From the NCBI RefSeq assembly GCF_004346845.1, contig NZ_SMGI01000005.1, positions 82,805 to 146,804 on the forward strand: a stretch of 64,000 nucleotides of DNA. Reading direction: 5' to 3'. Source of the stretch: Winogradskyella wandonensis. Its GTDB lineage: Bacteria > Bacteroidota > Bacteroidia > Flavobacteriales > Flavobacteriaceae. The notes under the pieces are model-generated. The model worked only from the letters and a program-made list of their open reading frames with translations, was not told where the DNA came from and did no database searches. Positions 44,565 to 52,989 of the stretch are shown here, piece by piece. A program made the translations under genes and the position numbers. Numbering within the stretch: position 1 is the first letter of the stretch; every line of letters starts with the position of its first letter.

Positions 44565-46050
44565 AATTAAAGAACATATAGATGTTGTTTGGTTTAAACG
44601 CGATTTAAGGTTAGAAGATAATGAGGCGCTTTTCAGAGCACTCGAAACAAAAAATCGTGTGTTACTGCTCTATTCTTTTGAGAATTTTATCCTTAACGAC
44701 CCACATTATAGTGAGCGGCATTTCAACTTTATAAAAGAATCGATTAGAGATATCAATTCTAGATTAGAAACTCTGAACACGAGTATTTTAAGCGTTACTG
44801 GCGATGTCTTTAGTATTTTAAATCAAATCCAATCGGTTTATAAAATAGAGACGATATTTTCTCATGTTGAAACAGGAATTTTGGCAACCTTTAACAGAGA
44901 TAAAGAATTTAAACGCTATTGCCGAAATAATCTTATTAATTGGATAGAAACTAAAAACAATGGTGTAGAACGAGGCCTGGTTAATAGAGATAATTGGTTT
45001 GAAAATTGGGAAGCTTACATGGCTGAACCTCTTTTTAAGTTTAATGCGCAACCAACTGATTTTCTTAATCTTGAAGATTTAAAAGCCTTAGAAACTATTT
45101 TAAATCCTACCAATTTAGAAACACCAAAGGAAACCCAGTTCCAAAAAGGAGGCAGCACAACAGCATGGAAATATGCCGATTCTTTTTTTGAAAGCCGACA
45201 TAAAGACTATATGTTCAATATATCTAAACCAGAATATTCAAGAACAAGTTGTAGCCGATTATCGCCTTATATTTCTTGGGGAAATGTGTCGATACGGCAA
45301 ATTTTTCAGAAAGGTCAAGAGGTAAAACAGCAAAGTACAGACAGGCGACACATTGGGGCATTTTTATCACGTTTACGCTGGCAAGCACACTTTATTCAAA
45401 AGTTTGAAATGGAGCACACTATGGAGCATGCGAGTGTGAATAAAGGTTACCAAAAGCTTAAAAAAAGTGTTTCAGAAAAGTACCAAAGAGCTTGGCGAGA
45501 AGGACAAACTGGCTTCCCCTTGGTAGATGCAAGTATGCGCTGTCTTATAGAGACGGGATACGTTAATTTTAGAATGCGAGCTATGTTAGCTTCGTTTTTT
45601 ACACATATTCTTTGGCAACCATGGCAAGATGCTTCAGCGCATTTGTCACAACAATTCTTAGACTTCGAACCTGGTATTCATTTTCCTCAATTGCAGATGC
45701 AAGCAGGCGAAACAGGTATAAATAATCTAAGAATCTACAATCCTACAACTAACAGTCTTAAACACGACCCAGATGCTACTTTTATTAAAAAATGGGTGCC
45801 AGAATTAGCACATTTAGATACACCTTTTATTCACGAGCCTTACCTTATGACACCTATGGAGTCCGCTTTTTATAATTTTGAATTGGGTAAAGACTATCCT
45901 AAACCCATTGTAGATATTAAAGAAAATCGTAAAAAAGCGAGTGATATTCTTTGGAATATGAAAAAAGACCCAGATGTTATTCGCGAAAGTTTTAGAATAT
46001 TAAAACGACATACAATTAGCGACAGAAATCGCATGTTAAGAACAGATTAG
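44557..46050 (+). CDS. cryptochrome/photolyase-family flavoprotein, third paralogue
   Basis: The 497-residue protein has the photolyase start VVWFKRDLRLEDNEALFRAL. The FAD domain contains SRLSPYISWGNVSIRQ near residue 230, LRWQAHFIQKFEME near 275, and FPLVDASMRCLIETGYVNFRMRAM near 325. A late segment has GINNLRIYNPTTNSLKHDP. It resembles the bacterial FAD-binding-domain cryptochromes that are neither DASH nor class I CPD enzymes. Lesion specificity or a signalling role is not readable. It is the last gene of the first operon and overlaps the previous one by eight bases. Confidence 0.87.
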   Translation: MPKIKEHIDVVWFKRDLRLEDNEALFRALETKNRVLLLYSFENFILNDPHYSERHFNFIKESIRDINSRLETLNTSILSVTGDVFSILNQIQSVYKIETIFSHVETGILATFNRDKEFKRYCRNNLINWIETKNNGVERGLVNRDNWFENWEAYMAEPLFKFNAQPTDFLNLEDLKALETILNPTNLETPKETQFQKGGSTTAWKYADSFFESRHKDYMFNISKPEYSRTSCSRLSPYISWGNVSIRQIFQKGQEVKQQSTDRRHIGAFLSRLRWQAHFIQKFEMEHTMEHASVNKGYQKLKKSVSEKYQRAWREGQTGFPLVDASMRCLIETGYVNFRMRAMLASFFTHILWQPWQDASAHLSQQFLDFEPGIHFPQLQMQAGETGINNLRIYNPTTNSLKHDPDATFIKKWVPELAHLDTPFIHEPYLMTPMESAFYNFELGKDYPKPIVDIKENRKKASDILWNMKKDPDVIRESFRILKRHTISDRNRMLRTD

Positions 46051-46099
46051 TCCAGACAACAGCACAGATTTGGACAATCATAATTCTCTGTTAATTTTT

Positions 46100-46127
46100 G
46101 TTTAACTATTATTATAAAAGGTTAAAC
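46100..46127. promoter_or_regulatory. dyad GTTTAAC-N14-GTTAAAC upstream of the second photolyase operon
   Basis: Same perfect 7-base arms and same 14-base spacer length as at 37508-37535; the spacer sequences differ. A perfect -7 box TAATTTTG follows at 46133-46140. No TTTG is found at the -33 position, which lies between the arms. Confidence 0.6.
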
Positions 46128-46132
46128 ATTTG

Positions 46133-46140
46133 TAATTTTG
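46133..46140 (+). promoter_or_regulatory. -7 box of the second photolyase operon
   Basis: TAATTTTG, an exact match to TAnnTTTG, ends seven bases before the ATG at 46148. Transcription would start almost at the start codon, so this message should be leaderless or nearly so. Confidence 0.55.
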
Positions 46141-46147
46141 AGTAGTT

Positions 46148-46573
46148 ATGATATTAAATACTACACACTTTAATTCCGAACACAAACAACTTATAGCTGA
46201 CTTAGTTGGTTCAGAGTTTTCTTTGGTACAGAAGTTGAAGATGAATGGTGTGGGCAGCAAGCGTATGATAATTGACGAGGTAAGCCCAAACATGAAATTA
46301 ATGATGAATGTTGTTTCGGATATCAATTATGGTAATATTGAATTACGACCAAAGGGTATTTTAATAATGATTAATCAGGGCTTAAAAAACTTTACTTGGA
46401 TTATTCCCTATTATCAATTGGTTATTTACAAAACAAATGGCAGTAGTATTCATGCTCAGGGACGTTTTGTTCATTTTAGAGATAATAAAACGTTTAAAGA
46501 AAATAAGAAGTTTTTTGATAAGCTTTTAGACGAAAAAGTAAAATACGATATGGCATACAGCATGCCTCAATAA
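46148..46573 (+). CDS. 141-residue protein of unknown function
   Basis: The protein is soluble and mixed alpha/beta, with MKLMMNVVSDINYGNIELRP and the aromatic segment NFTWIIPYYQLVIYKTN in its middle. No motif I recognise. It is the first gene of the second photolyase operon, directly behind the shared dyad. The next gene (TIGR03643 type) starts at the base after its stop. The tight fit and promoter make it a real gene; its job is unknown. Confidence 0.75.
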   Translation: MILNTTHFNSEHKQLIADLVGSEFSLVQKLKMNGVGSKRMIIDEVSPNMKLMMNVVSDINYGNIELRPKGILIMINQGLKNFTWIIPYYQLVIYKTNGSSIHAQGRFVHFRDNKTFKENKKFFDKLLDEKVKYDMAYSMPQ

Positions 46574-46846
46574 ATGGAATTAACAACTCGTGATATAGAC
46601 CGAATAATTGAAATGGCTTGGGAAGACCGAACAACTTTCGATGCCATAAACTTTCAGTTTGGTTTAAAAGAACAAGAAGTAATAGACCTAATGCGACGTG
46701 AGATGAAGCCTAGCAGCTTTAGAATGTGGAGAGCACGCGTACAAGGAAGAGCAACAAAACATCAAAAAAAACGAAATTTTGACGAGGGCAGATTTAAATG
46801 CTCTCGTCAGCGAACAATTTCGAACAACTCTATATCAAAACGATAA
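46574..46846 (+). CDS. TIGR03643-family protein
   Basis: The 90-residue basic protein begins LTTRDIDRIIEMAWEDRTTF, DAINFQFGLKEQEVIDLMR, continuing with KPSSFRMWRARVQGRATKH. This matches the small family TIGR03643, which is known mostly from genomes and gene clusters with cryptochrome or photolyase genes. It has a helix-turn-helix-like start and a basic tail, so nucleic acid binding is plausible but unproven. No gap to the gene before; 55 bases to folE. Confidence 0.85.
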   Translation: MELTTRDIDRIIEMAWEDRTTFDAINFQFGLKEQEVIDLMRREMKPSSFRMWRARVQGRATKHQKKRNFDEGRFKCSRQRTISNNSISKR

Positions 46847-46901
46847 ACCGTGCTTTGATTTAAGCTTGGAGTACTTAAAGACAGCACATTAAAAAGATTC
46901 T

Positions 46902-47594
46902 ATGAAAACAGAAACACTTACCAAAACAAATGGTCATGCTTTAAATGGCTTTACAATTGAAGACATCGGGGACGACCATTTATTTACAAGTCTAGACACA
47001 CCAATGAAGCCTAACGCTTTTGATATGTCTAACGAAGAAAAGAAAGAGCGCATCTCCATTTTATTTTCAGAAATCATGGACGTTTTAGGCCTTGATTTAA
47101 CAGACGACTCGTTAAAAGGTACACCAGACCGAGTTGCAAAAATGTATATCGAAGAAATATTTTCGGGCTTAGACCCAAAAAATAAACCTAAAGTGGCATT
47201 GTTCGATAATAAGTATCAGTACAACCAAATGCTAGTGGAAAAAGATATTACCTTCTATTCTAATTGCGAACATCACTTTGTTCCAATTATAGGTAAAGCA
47301 CACGTGGCTTATGTATCCTCTGGAAAAGTGATTGGTTTATCTAAGCTTAACCGAATTGTGCAATATTACGCAAAGCGCCCACAAGTTCAAGAACGATTAA
47401 CTCAGCAAATAGCTAACGAACTTAAGACGGTATTGGGCACAGAAGATGTAGCTGTTATTATCGACGCAAAGCACTTATGTGTTTCGTCCAGAGGCGTTAA
47501 AGACAATACTTCTGCAACAGTAACAACCTATTACGGCGGTATTTTTAATACCTCAGAAAAAATTAATGAACTTCAAAATTATATAAACAGTTAA
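46902..47594 (+). CDS. folE: GTP cyclohydrolase I
   Basis: The 230-residue enzyme has the zinc ligands in SNCEHHFVPIIGKAHVAY (about 122-139) and in KHLCVSSRG near 190. GLSKLNRIVQYYAKRPQVQERLT is also present. It converts GTP to dihydroneopterin triphosphate, the first step to folate and pterins. Inside a photolyase operon it may serve to supply the methenyl-tetrahydrofolate antenna or other pterin cofactors. The N-terminal 45 residues are variable, as in other members. A three-base gap separates it from the next gene. Confidence 0.95.
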   Translation: MKTETLTKTNGHALNGFTIEDIGDDHLFTSLDTPMKPNAFDMSNEEKKERISILFSEIMDVLGLDLTDDSLKGTPDRVAKMYIEEIFSGLDPKNKPKVALFDNKYQYNQMLVEKDITFYSNCEHHFVPIIGKAHVAYVSSGKVIGLSKLNRIVQYYAKRPQVQERLTQQIANELKTVLGTEDVAVIIDAKHLCVSSRGVKDNTSATVTTYYGGIFNTSEKINELQNYINS

Positions 47595-47597
47595 ACT

Positions 47598-47825
47598 ATG
47601 GATGCAATTAAAAGAGCAATTGAATTCGAAAATAGAAAGTTTTCTTTCAAGACCACAAGTGACAGAATTTTAGCAGCGAGAGAAGCTAAAGAAATAATTC
47701 TTGCTGTAAATGAAGTATACAAAAAAAAGAAAGATGCAAAATTAATGGATTTAATGAAGCGTCTAACAGTAATCAAACAAAAAATAGAGAAGCGACTTAA
47801 AGGACGACCTTTAACAGCAGCATAA
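47598..47825 (+). CDS. 75-residue basic helical protein, unknown
   Basis: The small protein is charged and helical throughout (MDAIKRAIEFENRKFSFKTT, then AAREAKEIILAVNEVYKKKK, then a basic C-terminus KRLKGRPLTAA). No family recognised. It lies three bases after folE and two bases before the SDR gene, so it is very probably translated as part of the operon. Confidence 0.68.
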   Translation: MDAIKRAIEFENRKFSFKTTSDRILAAREAKEIILAVNEVYKKKKDAKLMDLMKRLTVIKQKIEKRLKGRPLTAA

Positions 47826-47827
47826 TC

Positions 47828-48511
47828 ATGGGTAAATATATAGTAATAGGTGGTAGTAAAGGTATTGGTAAAGCCATAATAAATAATCTTTTAGAACAGC
47901 ACGAGGTAATTAATATAAGTAGGTCAGCTCCAGAAAAAGAGCACAATAATCTTACACACCATACGTGCGATGTTATTAATGAAGACTTACCTGAGATTAA
48001 TGAAGTTGATGGCCTTGTTTATTGTCCAGGAAGTATCAACCTAAAACCAATTAACAGACTTAGCGTAGAGGATTTTAAAGAAGATTTCGAGATTAATGTC
48101 ATTGGAGCAGTTAAAGCTATGCATGCTTATTTACCTGCTTTAAAAAACGGGACTAATCCTGCAGTTGTTTTTTTTAGCACCGTAGCTTCAGATTTAGGTA
48201 TGCCATTTCATGCTTCTGTAGCGGCATCTAAATCAGCGGTAGAAGGATTAACAAAATCTCTTGGGGCAGAATTAGCACCAACGGTTAGAGTTAATGCAAT
48301 TGCACCTACTGTTACAGACACCGATTTAGCATCTAAATTATTGCGAAATGAGCGTATGATAGAAAATATGAAAGACCGTCACCCGTTAAAAAAATATTTG
48401 CAACCTCAAGAGGTAGCGGATATGGCTACATTTTTACTATCAGATAAAGCCGCTTCCTTATCCGGACAAGTCTTTAAGATGGATTGTGGTATAACTAGTT
48501 TTAAGATATAA
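47828..48511 (+). CDS. SDR-family protein without the catalytic tyrosine
   Basis: The 227-residue short-chain dehydrogenase has the nucleotide motif GGSKGIGKA at residues 8-16. A serine in FFSTVAS (S117) and a lysine (K135) are present in SVAASKSAVEGL. In the usual SxnYxxxK arrangement residue 131 should be tyrosine, but here it is valine. The rest, including DVINED, the LVYCPGSI stretch and the C-terminal GQVFKMDCG, is normal SDR. It may be a binding or inactive paralogue, or use another acid. Two bases after the preceding gene. Confidence 0.82.
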   Translation: MGKYIVIGGSKGIGKAIINNLLEQHEVINISRSAPEKEHNNLTHHTCDVINEDLPEINEVDGLVYCPGSINLKPINRLSVEDFKEDFEINVIGAVKAMHAYLPALKNGTNPAVVFFSTVASDLGMPFHASVAASKSAVEGLTKSLGAELAPTVRVNAIAPTVTDTDLASKLLRNERMIENMKDRHPLKKYLQPQEVADMATFLLSDKAASLSGQVFKMDCGITSFKI

Positions 48512-48514
48512 CTT

Positions 48515-49054
48515 ATGAATCCGATAAAAGCTTTCGTTGGTACACTAACAGCATCAGACAAAAATATTAAGCAAAATGCAACAGAATCTTTATATGATAT
48601 TGCTATCAATTCTTTACAAGGTAATAAGATTGATTTATCCGAGTTCAAGGGCAAAAAAATCCTCTTTGTAAATGTAGCCTCTAAATGCGGTTTTACACCA
48701 CAGTATCGTGAGTTGCAAGAACTACATGACACTTATTCTGATAAAGTTGTGGTTATTGGTGTTCCATGTAATCAGTTTGGAAAGCAAGAACCTGGGAGTA
48801 ACAGTGATATTCAAGAATTTTGCCAAGTTAATTATGGTGTTTCGTTTTTAATAACCGAGAAAATCGATGTAAAAGGAGAAAATCAACATCCGCTTTACAG
48901 ATGGCTAACAAAAAAAGCTATTAATGGAAAACAGAATACTACGGTAAAATGGAATTTTCAGAAGTATTTAATCGACGAAGAAGGCGAATTTCTAGACTAC
49001 TTCTACTCTATTACAAAGCCAACGAATTCTAGAATTACCTCATATTTAAAATAG
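48515..49054 (+). CDS. glutathione peroxidase-family thiol peroxidase
   Basis: The 179-residue protein has the peroxidatic cysteine in NVASKCGFTPQY (about residue 57), then GVPCNQFGKQEPG and the catalytic tryptophan region VKWNFQKYLID. It contains an additional cysteine in EFCQVNYG. Bacterial members usually use thioredoxin or other thiols. In the photolyase operon it fits removal of peroxides formed by light. Three bases after the SDR gene. Confidence 0.92.
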   Translation: MNPIKAFVGTLTASDKNIKQNATESLYDIAINSLQGNKIDLSEFKGKKILFVNVASKCGFTPQYRELQELHDTYSDKVVVIGVPCNQFGKQEPGSNSDIQEFCQVNYGVSFLITEKIDVKGENQHPLYRWLTKKAINGKQNTTVKWNFQKYLIDEEGEFLDYFYSITKPTNSRITSYLK

Positions 49055-49061
49055 TAATACC

Positions 49062-49229
49062 ATGTTTGGACTTTTTAAAAAAACATCAGAATTAGATAAG
49101 CTTCAGAAGAAATACGAAAAACTAATGGCAGACTGGCATCGCCTATCAACAACAAACAGAGCCGAGAGTGATAAGAAATATGCTGAAGCAGAAAAGGTAC
49201 TAAAGGAAATTGAGGCTTTAAAATCTTAA
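49062..49229 (+). CDS. Lacal_2735-type small protein
   Basis: The 55-residue protein reads MFGLFKKTSELDKLQKKYEK and continues as a charged helix that looks like a short coiled coil (LMADWHRLSTTNRAESDKKY, then AEAEKVLKEIEALKS). Its MFGLFKK start and length match a small flavobacterial family. Its role is unknown. It starts seven bases after the peroxidase stop and ends two bases before the tspO-type start. Confidence 0.8.
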   Translation: MFGLFKKTSELDKLQKKYEKLMADWHRLSTTNRAESDKKYAEAEKVLKEIEALKS

Positions 49230-49231
49230 TT

Positions 49232-49696
49232 TTGAAAAAACTCCAATACGTTACAATCTTCTTAGTCATTAACTTTGGAGGTCTTGCTCTAGGTAGCTGG
49301 TTAATGGATGGTGGTTCTACTGGAGATTGGTACAACAACTTAAACAAAGCACCATGGACTCCACCAGGTTGGGTTTTTGGAGCTGCATGGACCTTTATAA
49401 TGCTTTGTTTCTCTTGGTATCTTGCAGAGTTATTTCACAACAGAGCTTCAAAATTTTTGTGGATTTTATTTAGTATAGAAGTTTTACTTAATGTAAGTTG
49501 GAATTGGTTTTTCTTTAACCAACACCTAGCCGGACTTGGCCTGCTAATTATTTCACTTTTAACACTTCTTATCATTTATTTCTTTATAACCTTTAGAAAT
49601 GATAGGCTTAAGTACGCAAAATATCTTCTTCTCCCTTATATTATATGGCTTTGCGTTGCAACATCACTCAATGGTTATGTTGTTTTATATAATTAA
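49232..49696 (+). CDS. TspO/MBR-family tryptophan-rich membrane protein
   Basis: The 154-residue protein has five helices, with the TspO core GGLALGSWLMDGG, DWYNNLNKAPWTPPGWVFGA near residues 30-50 and NVSWNWFFFNQH near 88. It starts with TTG, which lies two bases after the preceding stop; no nearby ATG gives the first helix. TspO proteins bind porphyrins and in several bacteria link light or oxygen to gene expression. The setting among photolyases suits a porphyrin photoprotection role, by inference. Confidence 0.88.
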   Translation: MKKLQYVTIFLVINFGGLALGSWLMDGGSTGDWYNNLNKAPWTPPGWVFGAAWTFIMLCFSWYLAELFHNRASKFLWILFSIEVLLNVSWNWFFFNQHLAGLGLLIISLLTLLIIYFFITFRNDRLKYAKYLLLPYIIWLCVATSLNGYVVLYN

Positions 49697-49711
49697 ACGA
49701 AACCTATTTAA

Positions 49712-50176
49712 ATGAAAATATATACACTGCATAAAACACAAAAATTACCAATTTCTCTTGATGAAGCTTGGGATTTTTTATGTAATCCTGCAAACCTTTC
49801 TAAACTTACACCACCAGAGATGCAGATGAAAATTATATCTGGTGCAGACAGACCAATGTATGCAGGACAAGTTTTGCAATATAGCGTTACGCCTGTTGCA
49901 GGAATTAAGACCAAATGGGTGAGTGAGATTACACAATACAAACACAAATCCTATTTTGTAGATGACCAATTATATGGGCCTTATAGTTTTTGGCATCACA
50001 AACATTTTGTACACGAAATTAAGGGTGGCGTAGAAATGGAAGATATTATAGATTATAAAGTGCCATTGGGAATTATAGGTCAGCTCATGCATCCTATTTT
50101 AGTAAAACCAAAACTCGAATCTATCTTCGAATATCGAAAAACCCAGATGGAAAAAATTTTCGGTAGTTACCAATAA
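49712..50176 (+). CDS. SRPBCC-family ligand-binding protein
   Basis: The 154-residue protein is of START/Bet v1-like fold, with LPISLDEAWDFLCNPANLSK near the start, APTPPEMQMKI-like LTPPEMQMKII, and the C-terminal helix containing FEYRKTQMEKIFG. Proteins of this subgroup (cyclase/dehydrase-like) are common beside photolyase genes in marine Flavobacteriia. The ligand is unknown. It is 15 bases from tspO and 14 bases before the last photolyase. Confidence 0.82.
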   Translation: MKIYTLHKTQKLPISLDEAWDFLCNPANLSKLTPPEMQMKIISGADRPMYAGQVLQYSVTPVAGIKTKWVSEITQYKHKSYFVDDQLYGPYSFWHHKHFVHEIKGGVEMEDIIDYKVPLGIIGQLMHPILVKPKLESIFEYRKTQMEKIFGSYQ

Positions 50177-50190
50177 AGACATTTAGTAAT

Positions 50191-51495
50191 ATGAAACAAC
50201 CTTTAAATATATTTTGGTTTAGACGCGATTTAAGACTAGACGATAATGTTGGCTTTTTAGAAGCTTTAAAAGACGAAAATCCTGTTCTTCCTATTTTTAT
50301 TTTCGATAAAGAAATACTAGATAAACTTCATGAAGACGATGCGAGGGTAACGTTTATACACCAAACACTGCAAGACATGAGGCAAACACTTCAACAGGAA
50401 TACGACAGCAGTATTGCTATGTTTTACGGGACACCTTTGGAAATATACAAGCAGCTTACGGAAGATTATGAGATTGATAAAGTCTTTACCAATAGAGATT
50501 ACGAGCCTTATGCAAGACAACGCGATAGTAAGATTCAAGAATTTCTAGACTCAAAAGGTATCCAATTTTTAACATTTAAAGACCAAGTTATTTTCGAGAA
50601 AAGTGAAGTTGTAAAACAAGATGGCGACCCATACGTTGTTTACACACCATATTCCAAAACATGGTTAGAAAACTTTAAAGATTATGATTTAAAAATTCAT
50701 TATACTAGTCAGCATTTAGATAATTTGGTAAAAAACTCCAGATTACCAAATTTGTCATTATCCGATACGGGATTTGTAAAATCGTCGCAAGACATTGCTC
50801 CATACGAAGTAACGCCTACACTTATACAAGAGTATGAAGCCACACGTAATTTCCCGGCGAAAGATAATACATCTCGCTTGGGACCTCATCTTCGCTTTGG
50901 TACAGTAAGCGTAAGAAAAATGATGAAAAAAGCCATGAATGAGGAGAACAACACCTTCATGAAAGAATTAATTTGGCGCGAATTTTTTATGCAAATCTTA
51001 TGGCATTATCCAGAAACTAAGGATAAAGCCTTTAAATCTAAATATGACCGCATAGAATGGCGAAATAATGAAGATGACTTTAAAAAATGGTGCGAAGGCA
51101 AGACAGGATACCCACTTGTGGATGCTGGGATGCGACAATTAAATAAAACTGGTTTTATGCACAACCGCGTACGTATGCTCGTGGGCAGCTTTCTGTGTAA
51201 ACATTTGTTGATAGATTGGCGTTGGGGCGAAGCTTATTTTGCAGAAAAACTCCACGATTACGAAATGGCAAGTAATGTTGGCAACTGGCAATGGGTTGCG
51301 GGTTCTGGTGTGGATGCCGCTCCTTATTTTAGAATTTTTAATCCTACTACACAAATAGATAAATTTGATAAAAACAGAGAGTATATTAAAACTTGGGTTG
51401 AGGATATTGACACCGATAGCTACCCAGAAAAAATGGTTGACCATAAAGAAGCACGCGAGCGTTGCCTAGAGGTTTACAAAGCTGCTGTAAGTTAG
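50191..51495 (+). CDS. phr: deoxyribodipyrimidine photolyase, class I CPD type
   Basis: The 434-residue enzyme opens IFWFRRDLRLDDNVGFLEAL and has the class I FAD-domain blocks TSRLGPHLRFGTVSVRK near residue 228, WREFFMQILWHYP near 267, and HNRVRMLVGSFLCKHLLIDW near 326. WGEAYFAEKLHDYEMASNVG and NWQWVAGSGVDAAPYFRIFN follow. This is the standard light-driven repair enzyme for cyclobutane pyrimidine dimers. It closes the second operon and is followed by a shared terminator at 51634. Confidence 0.93.
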   Translation: MKQPLNIFWFRRDLRLDDNVGFLEALKDENPVLPIFIFDKEILDKLHEDDARVTFIHQTLQDMRQTLQQEYDSSIAMFYGTPLEIYKQLTEDYEIDKVFTNRDYEPYARQRDSKIQEFLDSKGIQFLTFKDQVIFEKSEVVKQDGDPYVVYTPYSKTWLENFKDYDLKIHYTSQHLDNLVKNSRLPNLSLSDTGFVKSSQDIAPYEVTPTLIQEYEATRNFPAKDNTSRLGPHLRFGTVSVRKMMKKAMNEENNTFMKELIWREFFMQILWHYPETKDKAFKSKYDRIEWRNNEDDFKKWCEGKTGYPLVDAGMRQLNKTGFMHNRVRMLVGSFLCKHLLIDWRWGEAYFAEKLHDYEMASNVGNWQWVAGSGVDAAPYFRIFNPTTQIDKFDKNREYIKTWVEDIDTDSYPEKMVDHKEARERCLEVYKAAVS

Positions 51496-51633
51496 TTTTA
51501 GGAAAGTCTTAAAATATAAATTTTTAAAAATTTGTTAAATTATTGCAGTTGAATACAATATAACAGATTATTGAGCGTTACAAAATCAGACTGTAAAGTC
51601 TAAAGACGGAATAACCATTTCAAAAAACAATTC

Positions 51634-51660
51634 AAAAAGCTCTGATTTTCAGAGCTTTTT
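51634..51660. terminator. bidirectional intrinsic terminator between phr and murA
   Basis: AAAAAGCTCTGA pairs with TCAGAGCTTTTT around TTT. It ends the rightward photolyase operon and the leftward murA unit. Confidence 0.9.
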
Positions 51661-51666
51661 ACTTTT

Positions 51667-52983
51667 TTAGTTGCCTTCTAAACGCTCAATTTTAGCACCT
51701 ATAGCTCGAAGTCGGGTATCTATATTTTCGTAACCACGGTCTATTTGCTCAATATTATGAATTATAGACGTGCCTTTAGCAGATAATGCTGCTATCAACA
51801 AAGAAACTCCTGCTCTAATATCTGGAGACGTCATCGTAGTTGCTTTTAATTGCGATTTAAAATCATGACCTATAACCGTTGCTCTATGAGGATCACACAA
51901 AATAATCTTTGCACCCATATCTATCAGCTTATCCACGAAGAACAAACGACTTTCGAACATTTTTTGATGTACGACAGCACTTCCTCTAGCCTGTATTAAA
52001 ACTGTAAGAACGATACTTAATAAGTCTGGGGTAAAACCTGGCCAAGGTGCATCCGCTATGGTTAAAATAGAACCGTCTATGTAGCTTTGAATCTCGTAAC
52101 CATCCGTATGCGCAGGAATATGAATGTCATCGCCTTGACGCTCTACGGTAATTCCTATTTTACGAAACACACTTGGAATCACACCCAAATCGTCCCAACT
52201 CACGTCTTTGATTGTAAGTTCGCTCTTGGTCATTGCCGCAAGACCAATCCAGCTACCGATTTCAATCATATCTGGTAACATTCTATGGTTTGTACCACCT
52301 AAACTTTCAACACCTTCAATTGTTAGTAGGTTGGAACCAACGCCTGATATTTTAGCGCCCATTCTATTCAGCATTTTACATAATTGCTGTAAATACGGTT
52401 CGCAAGCTGCGTTGTAGATTGTTGTTGTGCCTTTTGCTAAAACCGCGGCCATTACAATATTTGCCGTTCCTGTTACAGAAGCTTCATCTAATAACATATA
52501 TGTTCCGTGAAGCTCATGTGCCTCGACACCGTAGAAGTAGTCTTCTCTATTATAACGAAATTTAGCGCCTAGTTTTATAAAGCCTTCAAAATGGGTATCT
52601 AAACGACGACGACCAATTTTATCGCCTCCTGGTTTTGGAATATAACCTTTACCAAAACGAGCTAGTAACGGACCAACAATCATTATAGAACCTCTTAGGC
52701 CTCTACCTTCAACTTTAAAAGCTTCAGACTCTAAATAATCTAGCTTAATGTTTTCTGCTTTAAATGAATAGGTATTCGAATCTAATTTTTCGATTTCTAC
52801 ACCAAGGTTCTCTAAGAGTTTAATTAGTTTGTTAACATCTACAATATCTGGAATGTTACTAATTGTAATTTTTTCTGGAGTGAGTAATACGGCACAAAGA
52901 ATTTGTAATGCTTCGTTTTTTGCACCTTGTGGTGTTATACTACCTTTAAGTTGGTGACCACCTTCTATTTTAAATGTTCCCAT
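51667..52983 (-). CDS. murA: UDP-N-acetylglucosamine 1-carboxyvinyltransferase with Asp at the Cys115 position
   Basis: The 438-residue enzyme shows the two-fold inside-out barrel pattern, with KNEALQILCAVLL near residue 22 and the flexible loop PKPGGDKIGRRRLDTH at 117-131. In E. coli-type MurA the loop carries cysteine (GCxIG); here D121 replaces it. MurA transfers enolpyruvate to UDP-GlcNAc, the first committed step of peptidoglycan synthesis. Enzymes with Asp at this place stay active and are known to resist fosfomycin. It follows a DUF4290 gene by six bases. Confidence 0.95.
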   Translation of the reverse strand: MGTFKIEGGHQLKGSITPQGAKNEALQILCAVLLTPEKITISNIPDIVDVNKLIKLLENLGVEIEKLDSNTYSFKAENIKLDYLESEAFKVEGRGLRGSIMIVGPLLARFGKGYIPKPGGDKIGRRRLDTHFEGFIKLGAKFRYNREDYFYGVEAHELHGTYMLLDEASVTGTANIVMAAVLAKGTTTIYNAACEPYLQQLCKMLNRMGAKISGVGSNLLTIEGVESLGGTNHRMLPDMIEIGSWIGLAAMTKSELTIKDVSWDDLGVIPSVFRKIGITVERQGDDIHIPAHTDGYEIQSYIDGSILTIADAPWPGFTPDLLSIVLTVLIQARGSAVVHQKMFESRLFFVDKLIDMGAKIILCDPHRATVIGHDFKSQLKATTMTSPDIRAGVSLLIAALSAKGTSIIHNIEQIDRGYENIDTRLRAIGAKIERLEGN

Positions 52984-52989
52984 ACGTTT

